64,000 nt of DNA from Lentinula raphanica (lineage: Eukaryota; Basidiomycota; Agaricomycetes; Agaricales; Omphalotaceae), in NCBI GenBank assembly GCA_027919835.1, contig JANVFP010000034.1:434001-498000 (forward strand). The letters run 5' to 3'. Under the pieces are notes generated by a model that saw nothing but the letters and a program-made list of their open reading frames with translations, was not told where the DNA came from and ran no database searches. Both the position numbers and the translations under genes were made by a program. Positions 35,598 through 47,253 of this stretch are shown in pieces (within the stretch, counting starts at the first letter, position 1; every line of letters begins with the position of its first letter).

Positions 35598-36879
35598 ATG
35601 TACAGCAAAAGCCCAGATCAATGGAACCATATCTCTATCTCAGGCAAACATTCGCTAGGGCCTGTAACAGTATATACAACGGCCGTCTTGTTCATCTTCG
35701 CAGATTGCTCCAATCGGAAGAAGCAACCCATACGGCTCCATTCCATCGTGGTTATACTCCTGGCCTTCTTCCTGACCTCCGTCGACGCGTGCCCTATCGT
35801 GTCTTCTAGGAGTACATCAGCGAGCGTAGCCAAACCCGAGGCACCGCCGTTGCAGGACTCAGAGACTCCCGTGACCGATGATGAGAGTGCATGTTCTGCC
35901 AGCACTGATATCAACTCGAATGTCACCGGAGAATCGCCAAATGACTGGGACCAAGGTGCTGGGTAAATTAAGAATCATACCTCTGAGATGCGCGCAAACT
36001 CATGTAATCCCTCTCTAATAGGTCTAATGAGATTCAAGGCGTCGACTCAGCGTCTACTACTCCACCTTCGTCTGTGGACATAGAACCTTCTTTGGGGGCG
36101 AGCTCGCAGAGCGAGACGCGTCACAACGCAAACCCAGATCCTGGCGGAAATGTCAGGACCACCCGACTTTCTCTTACCATCCCGCCATACATGTCGTCGA
36201 GCATTATCCAGATAACACCCGAAGTACAGAGAATCACTCGTGATTCGGATGTCCAATCGCCGTCTGCTACGACTAGTATCACCGTGTCAACCAAGATACC
36301 TCTGGCAAGTCCAACTCCAACGACGGTGCCAGGGATAAGGATAGACGGTATGCAAATGGTGAGTTTTGAGTGAGATAGAACTGACAAAGTGTACAGGCGT
36401 GGTGAATGCATCGTTTGACATGGTCTTACCTCTTGTCGACAGTGCCGGAAGTGGGGCATATGGTGGGGCATCGCCTTTGAGCGCAAGCCCAATGCAAAGT
36501 CTAAATCCAATCACTGCTAATACTGTAAACAATATTTCAAATCATTTCTACTCTACGTGCGATGCGGGCGAAGATCCTCGCATGCTTAATGTTCTTGTGG
36601 GTCTTGTATCTGTCGTTTTATTTATTCAATTACTAAAGGTACGCGTACTCTGTCTCTCCTCAGATCTCTATATCTGATGATGCATGTAACAAACAGACTG
36701 TAATAACCTGGTTCAATGCTTGGAAAAGCTCCAAAAGCTACCAAAACGAAAGATTGCCTTTATCCACTCAAATACCAAGCCGCTATTCTACAACAGCTAG
36801 CACTAGCACAGTGGGATTGCCTCCAAGTCTTCCGCCTCCATATCATAGTCCACAGCCTTCGCCCTACCCTAGAGTATGA
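35598..36879 (+). CDS. Single-pass membrane protein with PPPY cytosolic tail
   Basis: Four exons: 35598-35962, 36022-36347, 36397-36638, 36697-36879, giving 371 aa. Hydrophobic N-terminal stretches (about residues 24-35 and 48-60, the latter IVVILLAFFLTSVDACPI) look like a signal anchor or signal peptide preceded by an overlong N-terminus, so the true start may lie further upstream or downstream. A Ser/Thr/Pro-rich luminal part with N-glycosylation sites follows. One clear TM helix (VLVGLVSVVLFIQLL) precedes a short tail with SLPPPYHSPQPSPYP. PPPY is a classical WW-domain ligand, as used by Rsp5/Nedd4 ligases. I recognise no family. The architecture would fit a cell-surface sensor or a Rsp5 adaptor; this is inference. 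Confidence 0.6.
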
Positions 36880-37298
36880 ATTTTGAAGTACATAGATGAT
36901 AGAGTTGTATTGGGTTCGAGGATTTGAATTCACATTATGGTGTTATATACCGGTACATAACATTTTTCTATACATTGAGAGTTTATGCAGTAAGACAAAG
37001 TATGTAGTTTGGAAAAGTTTGCCTGGAACTTGGACTCGGGGACGCCAGTGTAGTGGCAGTGCAATGAGCTTTGCTCGTGCTTGGCTCAAATTCTTATTGT
37101 AGCCACGTGACCGACTGAGACTTGGGCTCGCGAAACAACAGACCTCCTCCTTTTATTTCCCATAAATTCTTGCCCTCTTTTCTATCCATTGCTCTTGCTG
37201 CGTTAATCCTTCACTCGTCCACCTTTTGACAGTAATATTTGTGGAACGCCATTGATTAAACGTGTATTCCTCCAATCAGACCGGCGGAAGAAACAACA
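36880..37298. other. Intergenic spacer
   Basis: No feature seen beyond the promoter of the next gene. Confidence 0.5.
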
Positions 37299-38403
37299 AT
37301 GCCCACCTCTTCGATGGCATCGCCTGTGAGGTCACCCTCTGCTCGTCCTTTGAAACGTTCTGCGTCTGCGGCTTCGCTTCCTACGCCACCTAGAACCAAT
37401 AGACGCAACAAGAACAGGAAACTGCGCAGCTTAAAAGAAGCAGAAGAAGAACAAGGAGCGACGAGTTCAGATGAAGAGGGAGTACAAAACGAGGCGAAAT
37501 TCAAAAGACGAAGGATCACCCGTGTTTTGGAGGAGGAGGAGGATGACGAAGAGACTTTCTGGATGGCTGGATCATCAACTTTACAGAAAGGCTCGCAGAA
37601 AGGGAAGACGAAGGAGGACCCGAATGCTACCGAATCAGACTCTGATTCAGACACAACGACTTCATTTCTTTCCCGCCGTGGGCAAAAGTCATCCACCGTT
37701 GGTAGCGCTCCCGTCTCACCGCCACCCTCACATCGTCGTATCCCAGCTGCCAAAATTGCCTCTGTTGCACCGTCTGTCAAGCTTCTGCCTGTGGTCGAGG
37801 AAAATTCCAACTCAGTTGGGTCTTCACCTCCTACAACGCCGCAATCGTCAAAGATGTCAGCTCTCAGAGATTCGCCGAACAATCCATTTTTGGCGTCGCC
37901 TTTGGAGTTGGGTAATGCAGCCTCTACATCTAGCACGCCCAAGATGTCGTTAGGACCTCTTGAGGAAAAACCCGAAATAACCTACGTTTTGTGAGTAACA
38001 CAATCTTACTATCCAACACACTCATTTTACTCATAAAACTTCGTTCCATAGTCGTGGCGTCAGAAAGGCCTATCCTAATCCTTACTATGACCATGAAAAC
38101 AACAAGACGCGGTCACCTGAGCCGACTTCGAGATTACCTCCCGAGCACGAAGATTACACGCCAGACTTACGAGGGGCTCCCCGGGTCCTATGGCCTAGGA
38201 AGAAAGGCGGGCGTCTTCCTATCCCAGAGTCCCCCAGTAATCGGTCTCGTCGTCGCAAGGTCGCAGCGCGGCCTGTTGCCACCTTGGTTGACAGTGATGA
38301 CGAGTTGGATGCTAAAGGTGCCGATGAAGAAGAGCCCTCGCTCAAGCCTGTGAGGCTTTTCGGTCCCGGTAGTCGTCATCCCAAGTTGACCTCACGATCG
38401 TAA
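37299..38403 (+). CDS. Disordered, probably nuclear protein with YVFRGVRK motif
   Basis: Two exons, 37299-37990 and 38052-38403, giving 347 aa. The sequence is strongly charged and low in complexity: basic runs (NRRNKNRKLR, FKRRR) that fit nuclear localisation, acidic runs (LEEEEDDEE), many SP/TP sites (possible CDK/MAPK targets) and NNPFL. The only conserved-looking block is EKPEITYVFRGVRKAYPNPYY, built across the intron, which resembles a short motif I have seen in fungal hypothetical proteins; I cannot name the family. The C-terminal half holds GGRLPIPESP and ends in a basic SRHPKLTSRS. A role in cell cycle or chromatin is possible but unsupported. Confidence 0.65.
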
Positions 38404-38894
38404 CGTGTGGTCCTTCTGTTGTTCCCTGTTCGGTGTCCCTCTGCTCGTCCTCCCCCGGTTCTTCCTCGCGCATGCGTGTTCATTGCCTTGTTCCTCTTCT
38501 TTGATGTCACGATATGAATTGTCCCTCTTTCCGTTTTGTAGATCAAATTTCACCAAACTGCTTACATCTTTACGTCGACATGTCGTCCACCTCTTGCCTT
38601 CCTTCCATCGTGCTTCTGATCTTTCCTTTTTCTCCATTCTTCCCAAACTAGTAATGTATATATGATGGTTTTGTTTGCGACACCTTCCACATCTCCTACA
38701 TCTCTTCCTATCCATAACACGGCGACACTTGGTATTGTTATCCTCTATTTCCGTATGATTGGCTTGCTTTGTGTCATCCATCTGGTCGCCGTTCAGTAGC
38801 TTTCCTATCTCGATACTACATACATGAATCTAAAATAAGCTAGTCTCGTTCTTAAATACATCATGGCCCGGTCAATGAACGTTAGGTGCAATCA
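38404..38894. other. Convergent spacer, pyrimidine-rich
   Basis: C/T-rich stretch after the stop at 38403, probably the 3' UTR, facing the 3' end of the 7-TM gene. Nothing else seen. Confidence 0.5.
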
Positions 38895-40420
38895 TCATGG
38901 TCGCGTCACGGTGTGAGGCAACTGAGATATCTTATGGTCCACATCTAACCCTCGCAGCCTACCGGAGCTTGAGCTTGAGCTGAGAGCTCGAACCTCTAAG
39001 TCATCTTGCAGAGTCGTATGGGTCATAGCAAGCCCTCGACTTTGTTGTTGAACAGACGGCTCAGCATCAACTTCATTGACACTGAGAGAAACTCGGACGA
39101 TGATTAGAGTAGGTGCAATAGCCTGCAAATGAACGATCAAGGAAGGTAAGGGTTTGCACTTGGATTGCTACAATCAAGCATACCATAATCTCTACCAGGA
39201 GTGCAAGCATATTCGGACTATTAGGCGTCAATCCAACAAGCAGAGCCACGAAAATTGCGACTGGATATAAGACACCTGATTCCAGGCTAGTATGAGAATT
39301 AAAGACCAAGTGAGCTAGGTGCTGCTAGCAGGAGTAAACCTGCCAGTACGAGGGTGACAAGGTCACTCACATTATAGCTAAGACGCTTCGCGCATATTTG
39401 TGCAACGATCTCCTGCCCGTGCCTCCATAGGAGGCGTTGAACCTTCGATCAATCCACCAAATTTTCCCAGCTGAACATAGGGAGTGGTTGAATAAAGTTC
39501 AAGTCAGTGTAGTGGTATGATCAAGTATAAATCACTGATTGAGCACACACCAATGAGTCCAGTAAGAAATGTATGTACGACCAAATTCGTGATCATGAAG
39601 GCTCGAGTGAGTGTAGCAATGCCATCCGCAGCCCAAAAAATATTCTGAGGCGATCCGGCAAGTATCCATAAATATGGATTGAAGGCAATTCTAAAACAAA
39701 ACCCAACGTCTATGATGCCCAAAGCTGGTTAGGGGGCGAGAATATTTGTCGTGGAGGTAGCCAATGAGTAAATAATTCTCAAGTTATGAATAACTAACCA
39801 TTGTTCAAAATGATTACAATCAGAGGGATGACAGTGATGGTGCGCCAGCGAAAACCCCAGATGACATAGAGACGATAGAGCTAGATGATTGAGTTGGGCT
39901 TTGTCCAGTAGTAACTACCAGGCGAAACAGATCTACCCACTAGAATAGCATCAGCCGCAATGCTGAACCGCATTTAGGTAAACCCATAATATAGACAAAT
40001 CGATTAATTGCTGACACGAACTTGGTGAGCAGATACATGAGCAAGACTAGCACCCTAGCGAACAAACATGAGATTATAAACACCAATAACATTCATGCGG
40101 TGTAGAATTTTCTAGACTTACTCTAATGTATTCAACAGGCGGGCCTCCTCTGCTTGTCCGTCAAGTCCTATGGTTTTATGGTTTTCTTCGAACGTGAAGA
40201 CTATTTCACCTGCGGTGCCAATAATATGTAAAATCAGGGAAATGGTGGCAAATATGAACAGTGCAACAAGGGCAGTTATAGAGTATTTGTGACTCCGGCC
40301 TCTTTTGCATTGACGCATGTAGTATATAGCGGTTGTGAACAAGAGGAAATAACAACCTTCAAGAAGCTGGTCAGAAACCTCTTGCTGAACAATGGAGAGC
40401 GTGTACAGTACACTTGCCAT
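38895..40420 (-). CDS. Seven-TM membrane protein of an agaricomycete-type family
   Basis: Multi-exon gene read on the minus strand from the ATG at 40420. Exon 1 is 40420-40122 and exon 2 is 40054-40022. The next exons give NIAADAIL, joined to LYRLYVIWGFRWRTITVIPL, then GIIDVGFCFRI..TRAFMITNLVVHTFLTGLIG, then KIWWIDRRFNASYGG, then LESGVLYPVAIFVALLVGL, ending with AIAPTLIIVRVSLSVNEVDAE and a Ser-rich tail. This order (ADAIL-RLYVIW, GKIWWI, LESG-YP, APTLIIVRV) is the signature of a large family of seven-helix proteins in mushroom genomes, function unknown, sometimes thought to be receptor-like. Exon edges after exon 2 are approximate. No break seen. Confidence 0.75.
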
Positions 40421-41734
40421 AGAGCACGGCCTCGACCTACTCCCAGCAGTTCATTCGTGGACTCGAAGAAAAAGAACAGAGAAAGAGAACGAACGCACGA
40501 TCAACAATGGAACGATGACAGATATACTGCCAACATTGATAAGATCATGGGGTAGTACCATTGTAGATAAACGCTGAGTCTCCGAGCCTGGGAGCACAAT
40601 AAGCTAGTAGTAGAAGAGCTGGGCTGAAGACAAGCTGAAGAGAAAGATAAAGTGCAAGACTGTATGTCGATCACACCGGCCGTAAAATATTTATGTTCGC
40701 GAGGGAACAGTCATACACAATGGTTTTTCATCTATCAACTTGACGACCGCGGCAGTATCAGAGATGAGCACGATCCTCAGAAAGTTCACATACCACAGAT
40801 CTTGCGACATATTCATCAGATTTCATTTACTCCACCAGGTAACAGTAGTCCTCGCAGTCAAGCTGAAGGCAGGCTCGATATTGGATCATCAACACGGACA
40901 GAGGAAGTTTTTGTACCGACTCAAAGTTCAGGACACTAGTACCATCAAGGAAGTTGCCATCCGCAAGGTCAGTTGCTCATGGTGGTGATATCACAGTGAC
41001 CAATGATACGGTTCAAAGCGAAACGCGGCGCTGTAAACGTGAGTATCATGGAAAGATAGCCAATCCCGGATGGCTGAGAAACCTGTTCAACAGAGGATGG
41101 TATGAGATAAGGACCAAGCCCCCAAAAGAGTGAATATTCAATAACCTCACTAGATCGCATATATAAGCGTTGTAGAAGCCTGACAGATACGCGTCTAAGT
41201 ACAGAATAGCACCTCCTTTGACCTGTGCAAGGCTGTATCATGACATTTCACTACGATCTTTTTCTTCGAGTGATACTCTCAACACTGTTGATTCTCGATA
41301 TGATATGCATCCGAGTCTCTAAATCTTGAACTTCTTCAGCACCTTACTATCGGCTCAAAAGTAGTAGCAGAGTGACTGACCATGATCTAGGCGATAGGGA
41401 GGGAATCGATTTTGCCACGACCTTCTCCCTAAGAGTCTCTCGGATATTCAATTGGTTCTCCAGTAGACCTAACGACAGGTCTCTGGTTCAGTGGTATGAT
41501 CTCCCTCATAGCCTATAGGTGACAACACTTACCAAAGGATTCAAATCCAATGTGGAGTCTGGACCTCCGTCGTCGGACAAGGAAGAGCACAAACTTGTGA
41601 TTAAGCGCCTTTAAGCGCCGATACTTATTGTCTGTAGAGCCCTGGCACGGTCACGCCACATCTTTCTCCATTCAACCATCATCTACCCAGTCTCAATCAT
41701 TAATCACAGCTCGCAAACTATCTTCGGAATCATC
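40421..41734. other. Intergenic region upstream of copy C
   Basis: About 1.3 kb. Open frames at 40652-40939, 40740-40988 and 40969-41241 show no family features. A tRNA-like A-box/B-box pair near 41487-41547 does not fold (see rejected). The family promoter block of copy C is at 41611-41645. Confidence 0.5.
41611..41645 (+). promoter_or_regulatory. Conserved family promoter block, copy C
   Basis: AAGCGCCGATACTTATTGTC followed by a more diverged GTAGAGCCCTGG, about 90-125 bp before the ATG. Confidence 0.55.
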
Positions 41735-43193
41735 ATGCAATCGTCCTTGTCACTGCCCAACGAGCTACTTCACTATATCATCGAGTATATTGCGTATACT
41801 CCCCCAGTCCCGCCTGGCCACGCGTCTTCCAAATCCTTGTTCAAGCGCGCTTCACGTGAACTCCTTGAACTCTCTGTAGTTGACTGGCGGCTACGTCGTG
41901 CTTGTCTACCTTTTCTGTTCGTGAACATCAAAGTACTGTTCAATAGAGATGCAACGAATTTCAAGAATTATATCGCACTCTTCTCAAGATTCACCAAGTA
42001 CGGTTTCGCTGAAATCAGATGCATTCCTTGACTAATGATCGCAGAGTCCTGGTTATAGGCTCTCATTCTATCTCTGGAGCAGGGGATCAGATTATGTCCC
42101 AGATGATTCCCCAACTCGCGCACCTTTTCTTTGTCGAGCTGTGCGATTCTCGTCTTAGGACCGATCTGCTCAAAACAATGCTCGCGCACCCCACTGTGGC
42201 ATCAATCCTGGTCAACGATCTACCTGACGAGTCTATCTGCGATGATGATCTGTCAAAAATCATAAGCGGCTACCAAAACAACTTGCATGCTTTCTCTCCC
42301 CGGTTTCAGTTGTACTCGGATCGGGGCATGAGGCTAGCATGCCTCAAGCTTTGCGACTTTGACGCCCACTCACTCGACAGTCGCCTGTTCAGTTCTAGAT
42401 CTCTCCAAGGATTGGAGAAGATTCAAGTGAACCAGGACGCTGATCCCCTCTCACCCTCCTTGCTATCTGAGCTTTCATCGATTCATCCGAACCTCAATGA
42501 GTGCTGGCTCCTCGAATATGAACTATTTCGCCGGCGTTCTTCTCGACAGAGAACTCCTTTCTTATCTTTTTTCCTGGAGGAATCTCAGAAACAGAACCTG
42601 AAGCAGTTCTTCTCCATTGAGGAGGTTGGCCTTCATAGAGCTTCTGGCCGACCCTCACATGAGTGGTATGTCATGGCACTCACCTTGAAAATCACTTGCT
42701 CGAATGCTTCTCTGCTTGAAATTCTCACGCTTGCTGCCTCCTCATTTCCCAAACTCAAATTTCTTACTCTCGATCTCGATTCCAATGCCCAGGCTGTGTA
42801 TGATATTGTGCGTCGTCTTGCCTACATTTGTGTTCTTACTCACGATTTCCTTGGACTTAGAGTGACCTTGCTTCAGTATTTGCACGCTTCTCGTGTCTTA
42901 GAGTTCTATACTTCTGTAATGTCATCAGGTGGATCAGCTTCGAACCTACAAATCTGCCATCGGTCCAGCAAATGGAACACAAGGTTTCTTTGTTGACAGG
43001 TTGCCTGGCAAAGACAGTCAAAACTCTGGACTCATTCCATATTGATGAGCACAGTCACAAAGGTGAAAAGCTTGGTCCTTGCACAGACTGGTCTCTTCAA
43101 GCATGGCTTCATGTACTGGATAGCAGTCGGGAGGTTGGTGGAACTCTTTTGATAACCAATTGGGGCCCAAAGTTACCGGAACTCGAACCTTAG
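41735..43193 (+). CDS. F-box-like family protein, copy C
   Basis: Exons 41735-41997, 42045-42807, 42861-43193, giving 452 aa, intact. N-terminal LPNELLHYIIEYIAYTP with LRRACLPFLFVNIK; exon 2 with IPQLAHLFFVELCDS, RTDLLKTMLAHPTVASIL, DRGMRLACLKL and SFPKLKFLTLDLD; exon 3 with SLLTGCLAKTVKTLDSFHI and GWLHVLDSSREVGG-like end. Intron 2 (42808-42860) begins GTGCGT. This is the only member standing alone on the plus strand, 6.7 kb before the D-G array; divergence of its promoter block and protein fits an older split. SCF adaptor role inferred. Confidence 0.75.
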
Positions 43194-43594
43194 TAGGCCG
43201 TATGACTATATCTATTCACTGTTCACGAGTCTCACTGGAATGTGATACTAGTTGTCAATGTATATTGGAGTTCGGCCTTCCTGTATGCAGTGGGCTGATG
43301 ACGAACTCGAGCCATAGCGGCCCTCATAAGCGCTCAAGCTCAAGCATCAAGCTCTCATAACGTTCTAAAGAGTTCTTGTAAGCATACGTAGAAGTATCGC
43401 TTCCTCAATGAGTATACAACAATATCTTCTTTGCCAGCTGGATGTATCTCCTCGAGTACCTTGAGAGTCATTTGCTCCAATCCGGAACTTAGTCGAGCTT
43501 CGAAATTCAAGGTCATAAGTTTTCGAGAACTATGCAAGTACCAAAGGATTGGTAGCGGTATTTTTCGGACTCCTTTCTCTCTTACACCCACTGC
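43194..43594. other. Intergenic spacer
   Basis: 3' region of copy C and promoter of the aldolase gene. No other feature seen. Confidence 0.5.
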
Positions 43595-44777
43595 ATGGCA
43601 GCCCATACCCTCCTCAACGCGTTCAAAACCAACACGCCCGCATTCGGGACCTGGCTCACAATCGGAGGCTTCGTACATTCCCGGTCAGTAGCCAGAGCTC
43701 TTGTTGGTCTTCCACAAAAACAATCCTGGATCATGCTCGATTGCGAGCATGGCTTACTTCCCCTCCATCCTTCTGGTGCGACGGAGGTGATCGCTGCGAT
43801 ACACGGGGTACGAGATGGACCGAGTGCGCTCGTACGTATCCCTGCGACAGGTCATGGAACTGGGAGTGGATCGGAAGGTGTGAATTGGCAAATCAAGTAC
43901 GCGTTGGACTCTGGTGCGCGAGGTGAGAAAGGTCTTCTTCTTTTTCTAGATTATCCGATTTCTAACGGAGGAAATCAAAAGGTGTATTGGTTCCAATGGT
44001 ACGTTCTCTCTCTTCAATCGAACACAAATGACGATAATATCTTTTCCCAGGTATCAACCCCATCCCAAGCACAAGAAGTAGTTATTTCTAGCCGCTTTCC
44101 ACCACAAGGCCGGCGAGGATTCGGCAGTTCTTACACCCAAGAGAACTGGGATATCCAAACCGCAGGCGAATATCTAAATGTAGCGAATGAGAGTGTGATT
44201 GTCCTCGTGCAGATTGAAACTCGCGAGGGAGTACAGAACGTCAAAGCCATAGCTGAGGTCGATGGAATCGGTAAGTATCAAAACTCTCGTTTCATTGAAC
44301 TAGTTCAAGTTGCTGAGTCTCCTGAACTACTATGCTCACATGCAGATGGACTATTCATCGGACCATACGACTTATCCAATGCGTTGGGATACCCTCCACC
44401 TTCTCCAGATCCTCACCCTGAAGTAGAAAAGGTCATTCAGGATATTTTGAGAGTTGCCCACGAAGCTGGGAAAAAATGGTATGTGGGATGTCGATCCTTT
44501 CACTGGCATACACTGGCATTCGTCATGAGGTTTGGATTTTTGATTGTTTTGCCTCCCGCTTTTCCAAATTATAGCGCGATGTATTGCATTTCTGGAGCTC
44601 AGGCTGCCCGGCGTGCCGCGGAAGGCTTCGATATGGTGTGTAGATAGTAAAAACCGTCTACAGCTGGTGTTTCTGATATGATTTGCTTGCTTTCTTTCTA
44701 AGATCAACGTAACCTCAGATGTCGGAGCGATGCAATCTGGTTTAGCTGCGGAATACAAAGCTGCTGCATCTGTATAA
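43595..44777 (+). CDS. HpcH/HpaI family aldolase
   Basis: Class II pyruvate aldolase fold; family members cleave 2-keto-3-deoxy acids to pyruvate plus an aldehyde. Exons: 43595-43922, 43982-43998 (17-nt micro-exon GTGTATTGGTTCCAATG), 44051-44270, 44346-44478, 44575-44635, 44703-44777, giving 277 aa. The micro-exon supplies GVLVPM and restores the family block SGARGVLVPMVSTPSQA. Catalytic context visible: LDCEHG near the N-terminus, VQIETREG (metal-binding Glu) and IDGLFIGPYDLS (metal-binding Asp), plus RFPPQGRRGFG. The C-terminal AARRAAEGFDMINVTSDVGA is also typical. Fungal L-2-keto-3-deoxyrhamnonate aldolase (LRA4) belongs to this family, so that substrate is possible; 2,4-dihydroxyheptanedioate-type substrates are equally so. 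Convergent with the reductase at 44918-46296. Confidence 0.88.
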
Positions 44778-44917
44778 CGAATCTGGAATACCTCGTAAGC
44801 AGTATCTTTCAGTAGTCATAGTTGCCAACAACCGACTTGTGTATTTGTATGTTATGGTACATGTTCAACTTCATCTTTGCTTTCCTGGAGGCTTGATGTA
44901 AAGTCATACGTTCACCT

Positions 44918-46296
44918 CTACCAACCTCGCTTCTCGAAATCTTCCAAAGTGTCTCTCGTCGTCTCTTCCATCGTATGATAAACCAGCTCCGGACCTAGAA
45001 TTTTAGATGCCTTACTTGCATCGTAAACAATCTTTGGCACGAAATCTTTCCCTGCTCCAGGTTTCCCTTTCGGTAGATCAGTGTGCGAAGGGATAGGTGA
45101 AGGTGAGAGTGCGTTGGCTGTGTCAACTGTTGGATGAAGAACGACGAAGGTTCATCAGATACTGTCTGAGTAAGTCTCAAATAACGGATGGCTTACTGAA
45201 GTCTTGATACACGAACTCTCCTTTACTTATCAGCAACCTCTCACCACCCGCCTCCTGCTTCTGTAGCGCCAACACATGTGCGAGGGCAATGTCACGAACA
45301 TCGACCCAACCGCCACCGACTGTAGTGATAGCTTCAATCGTCTTCCCACCCATATCTGGGCGGACGACAGAGTTGTACCAGTCCCCTGCAGAAGTACCGA
45401 GGGCAGAAGGAGTCGAGATGTCATGGATGATTGGACCGAAAACCTTGGAACGGGAGTAAGTCTGAGAGCGAGGTTGGTGCCAAAGTGAGTATCACACATA
45501 CAAAGGGCGGGTTCAAGACGACAAGGTCCCAAGATCGATTTGTTTCGCTAGCTCTGTAAAACTCCCAAGCAGCTAGATAGAAAGACGGCGAATACGATTG
45601 AGCGAATTCTCGGCAACATTCCAAGGAATACACTGGCATGCACATACCTTTCTCAGCCATAGTCTTGCTAGCACGATATTTTGCAGCCTGAGTTGCCTTC
45701 TTTCCTTGTTGTTTGACTTCTTCTATCGCCTGCTCGTTCCAATCCAACTCGTTGAACACTTTAGGTTCAGGCAGAACGGAAATGAGAGCAGCGGTAGAAG
45801 AGGTCACGACGATGCGCTTGATGGAGGACTGGCTGAGGGCACTTTTGAGTATACTTCGTGTACCATTCACGGCTGGGCCGATTAGTTCTACAAGAAGAGC
45901 AAAATGAACATGATGATTGGAAGATGATAAGTATGGCGGTCAATACCCTGTGGATCATCGGCCTTGAAATGGAAAGGCGACGCAGTGTGCTCGATAGCAT
46001 CGACACCTTTGACAGCCTCATCGAAAGCACCATCCTTTATATCATTGCATGATCAACAACCTGTGATTTAAACAAGGTTTGCTGCATACCTTGGTGATAT
46101 CCTCAACAACAACTGTTTCAAACTTCTCCTTATAATCGCCGAATATCTTCTTCAAAGGTTCTCCTTTTGCTTCAGAACGCACCGTGCCTCGGACGGCATA
46201 TCCTTTTTCTAGCAACGTACGGACGACCCAAGCGGCGATGTACCCGTTTGCGCCTGTGACCAAGACTTTACTTCCTGGAGGGACGATTCCTGGCAT
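44918..46296 (-). CDS. GRE2-like NAD(P)H-dependent aldehyde/ketone reductase (extended SDR)
   Basis: Dihydroflavonol-4-reductase/GRE2-type extended SDR, cytosolic. Exons on the minus strand: 46296-46090, 46034-45947, 45887-45648, 45572-45502, 45443-45197, 45126-44918, giving 353 aa. Nucleotide-binding VTGANGYIAAWVV (GxxGxxA), catalytic S in TSSTAAL, and the Y-R-A-S-K catalytic YxxxK motif are all present; LNPPFVFGP and VGGGWVDVRDIALAHVLAL follow in family order. An alternative acceptor 18 nt upstream of exon 5 would add TYSRSK without a frame change. Family members reduce methylglyoxal, lactaldehyde and other aldehydes or ketones. It ends 140 bp from the stop of the HpaI-type aldolase, facing it. 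Confidence 0.85.
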
Positions 46297-47253
46297 TGCA
46301 GTTGTTGGACTGAAGATTCAAATTTGGTGTTTGCGGGTTTGAGCTGAGATGAAGAGTGAGCAGAATTTATAGAATCTGTGAGCAGCAAATACCGTTCGGA
46401 GCCCTTGTCAGTCTTGAGTCAAGATTGTTGGAGAGGAGTGTTGATAAGCAAGATGAGAAGAAGATCAGGAAATCATTTCCGATTTCGTTCCGAGAGCTTT
46501 GCCACCCAATGCTATTCATTTGCTCGTTTTTCTTTGGTTTTTTCAGCATACAATGATCCATGCTTTTGAGCAGCCACACGATAGACGGTGTGCTCAAGTG
46601 GAATATGGAATGGGATTGAAGCTGGAGGTCGAATACAGGGAGTGACAAAGCACGTGGTTCCGTGACCTTCGGCGCTAACGCGTCCGTGACTTACGCGTCT
46701 TTGTTGTAACTTGTCTACTAGTACCATGAAGCTGAAGCTGACAATCTACGTAATCTCCTGCTACCTGTATACCATGATTGATAACTCGAAGTCTTCTTTC
46801 GCGCGAGAAACACCCTCATCTTCAAGTAACTAGCCGAAAAACTCACCTAGATCTAGACAGTCGAAATCAATTTTCCGAGTGAGAAGATTTGAAGCAGGCG
46901 ATAGTTCATGATGTGGTAAAAGCAGACAGAAGCAAGCTTAGCATACTCAAGACCATGCCCAATGATCAAAACACGTATCAGGAGAGTCTTGGGGAAACAT
47001 GAAAGAATTAGGTGGCGAAGGCTTCAGTTGTACTAGAGAAGCTTCAAGCTCATAGCAGGCTGAACTGAGGGCGGCCGACCAGGAAGAAGTACGAATGATT
47101 CACTGAAAAGAGACCGTGGCTGATTTTTATTAAATAAGTCCCATTCGAATCACCCGCTCCTTGAGCTAAGGTGTAGTCACTTATCATCATCGTCTCATCA
47201 CACGTTCATTATTTCTGGACTATCACACTCGGCGATAGAAATGGCAAATCGAA
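46297..47253. other. Intergenic spacer
   Basis: No supportable gene. Short open frames here lack family features. Confidence 0.5.

Noticed and set aside
37256..37942. 228-aa open frame on the minus strand
   Set aside because: Antisense of the low-complexity gene at 37299-38403; composition follows from the complementary codons.
41480..41560. tRNA-like sequence with A-box TGGTTCAGTGG and B-box-like GATTCAAATCC
   Set aside because: Acceptor and anticodon stems do not pair and the D stem has a mismatch. At most it is a decayed tRNA-derived sequence.
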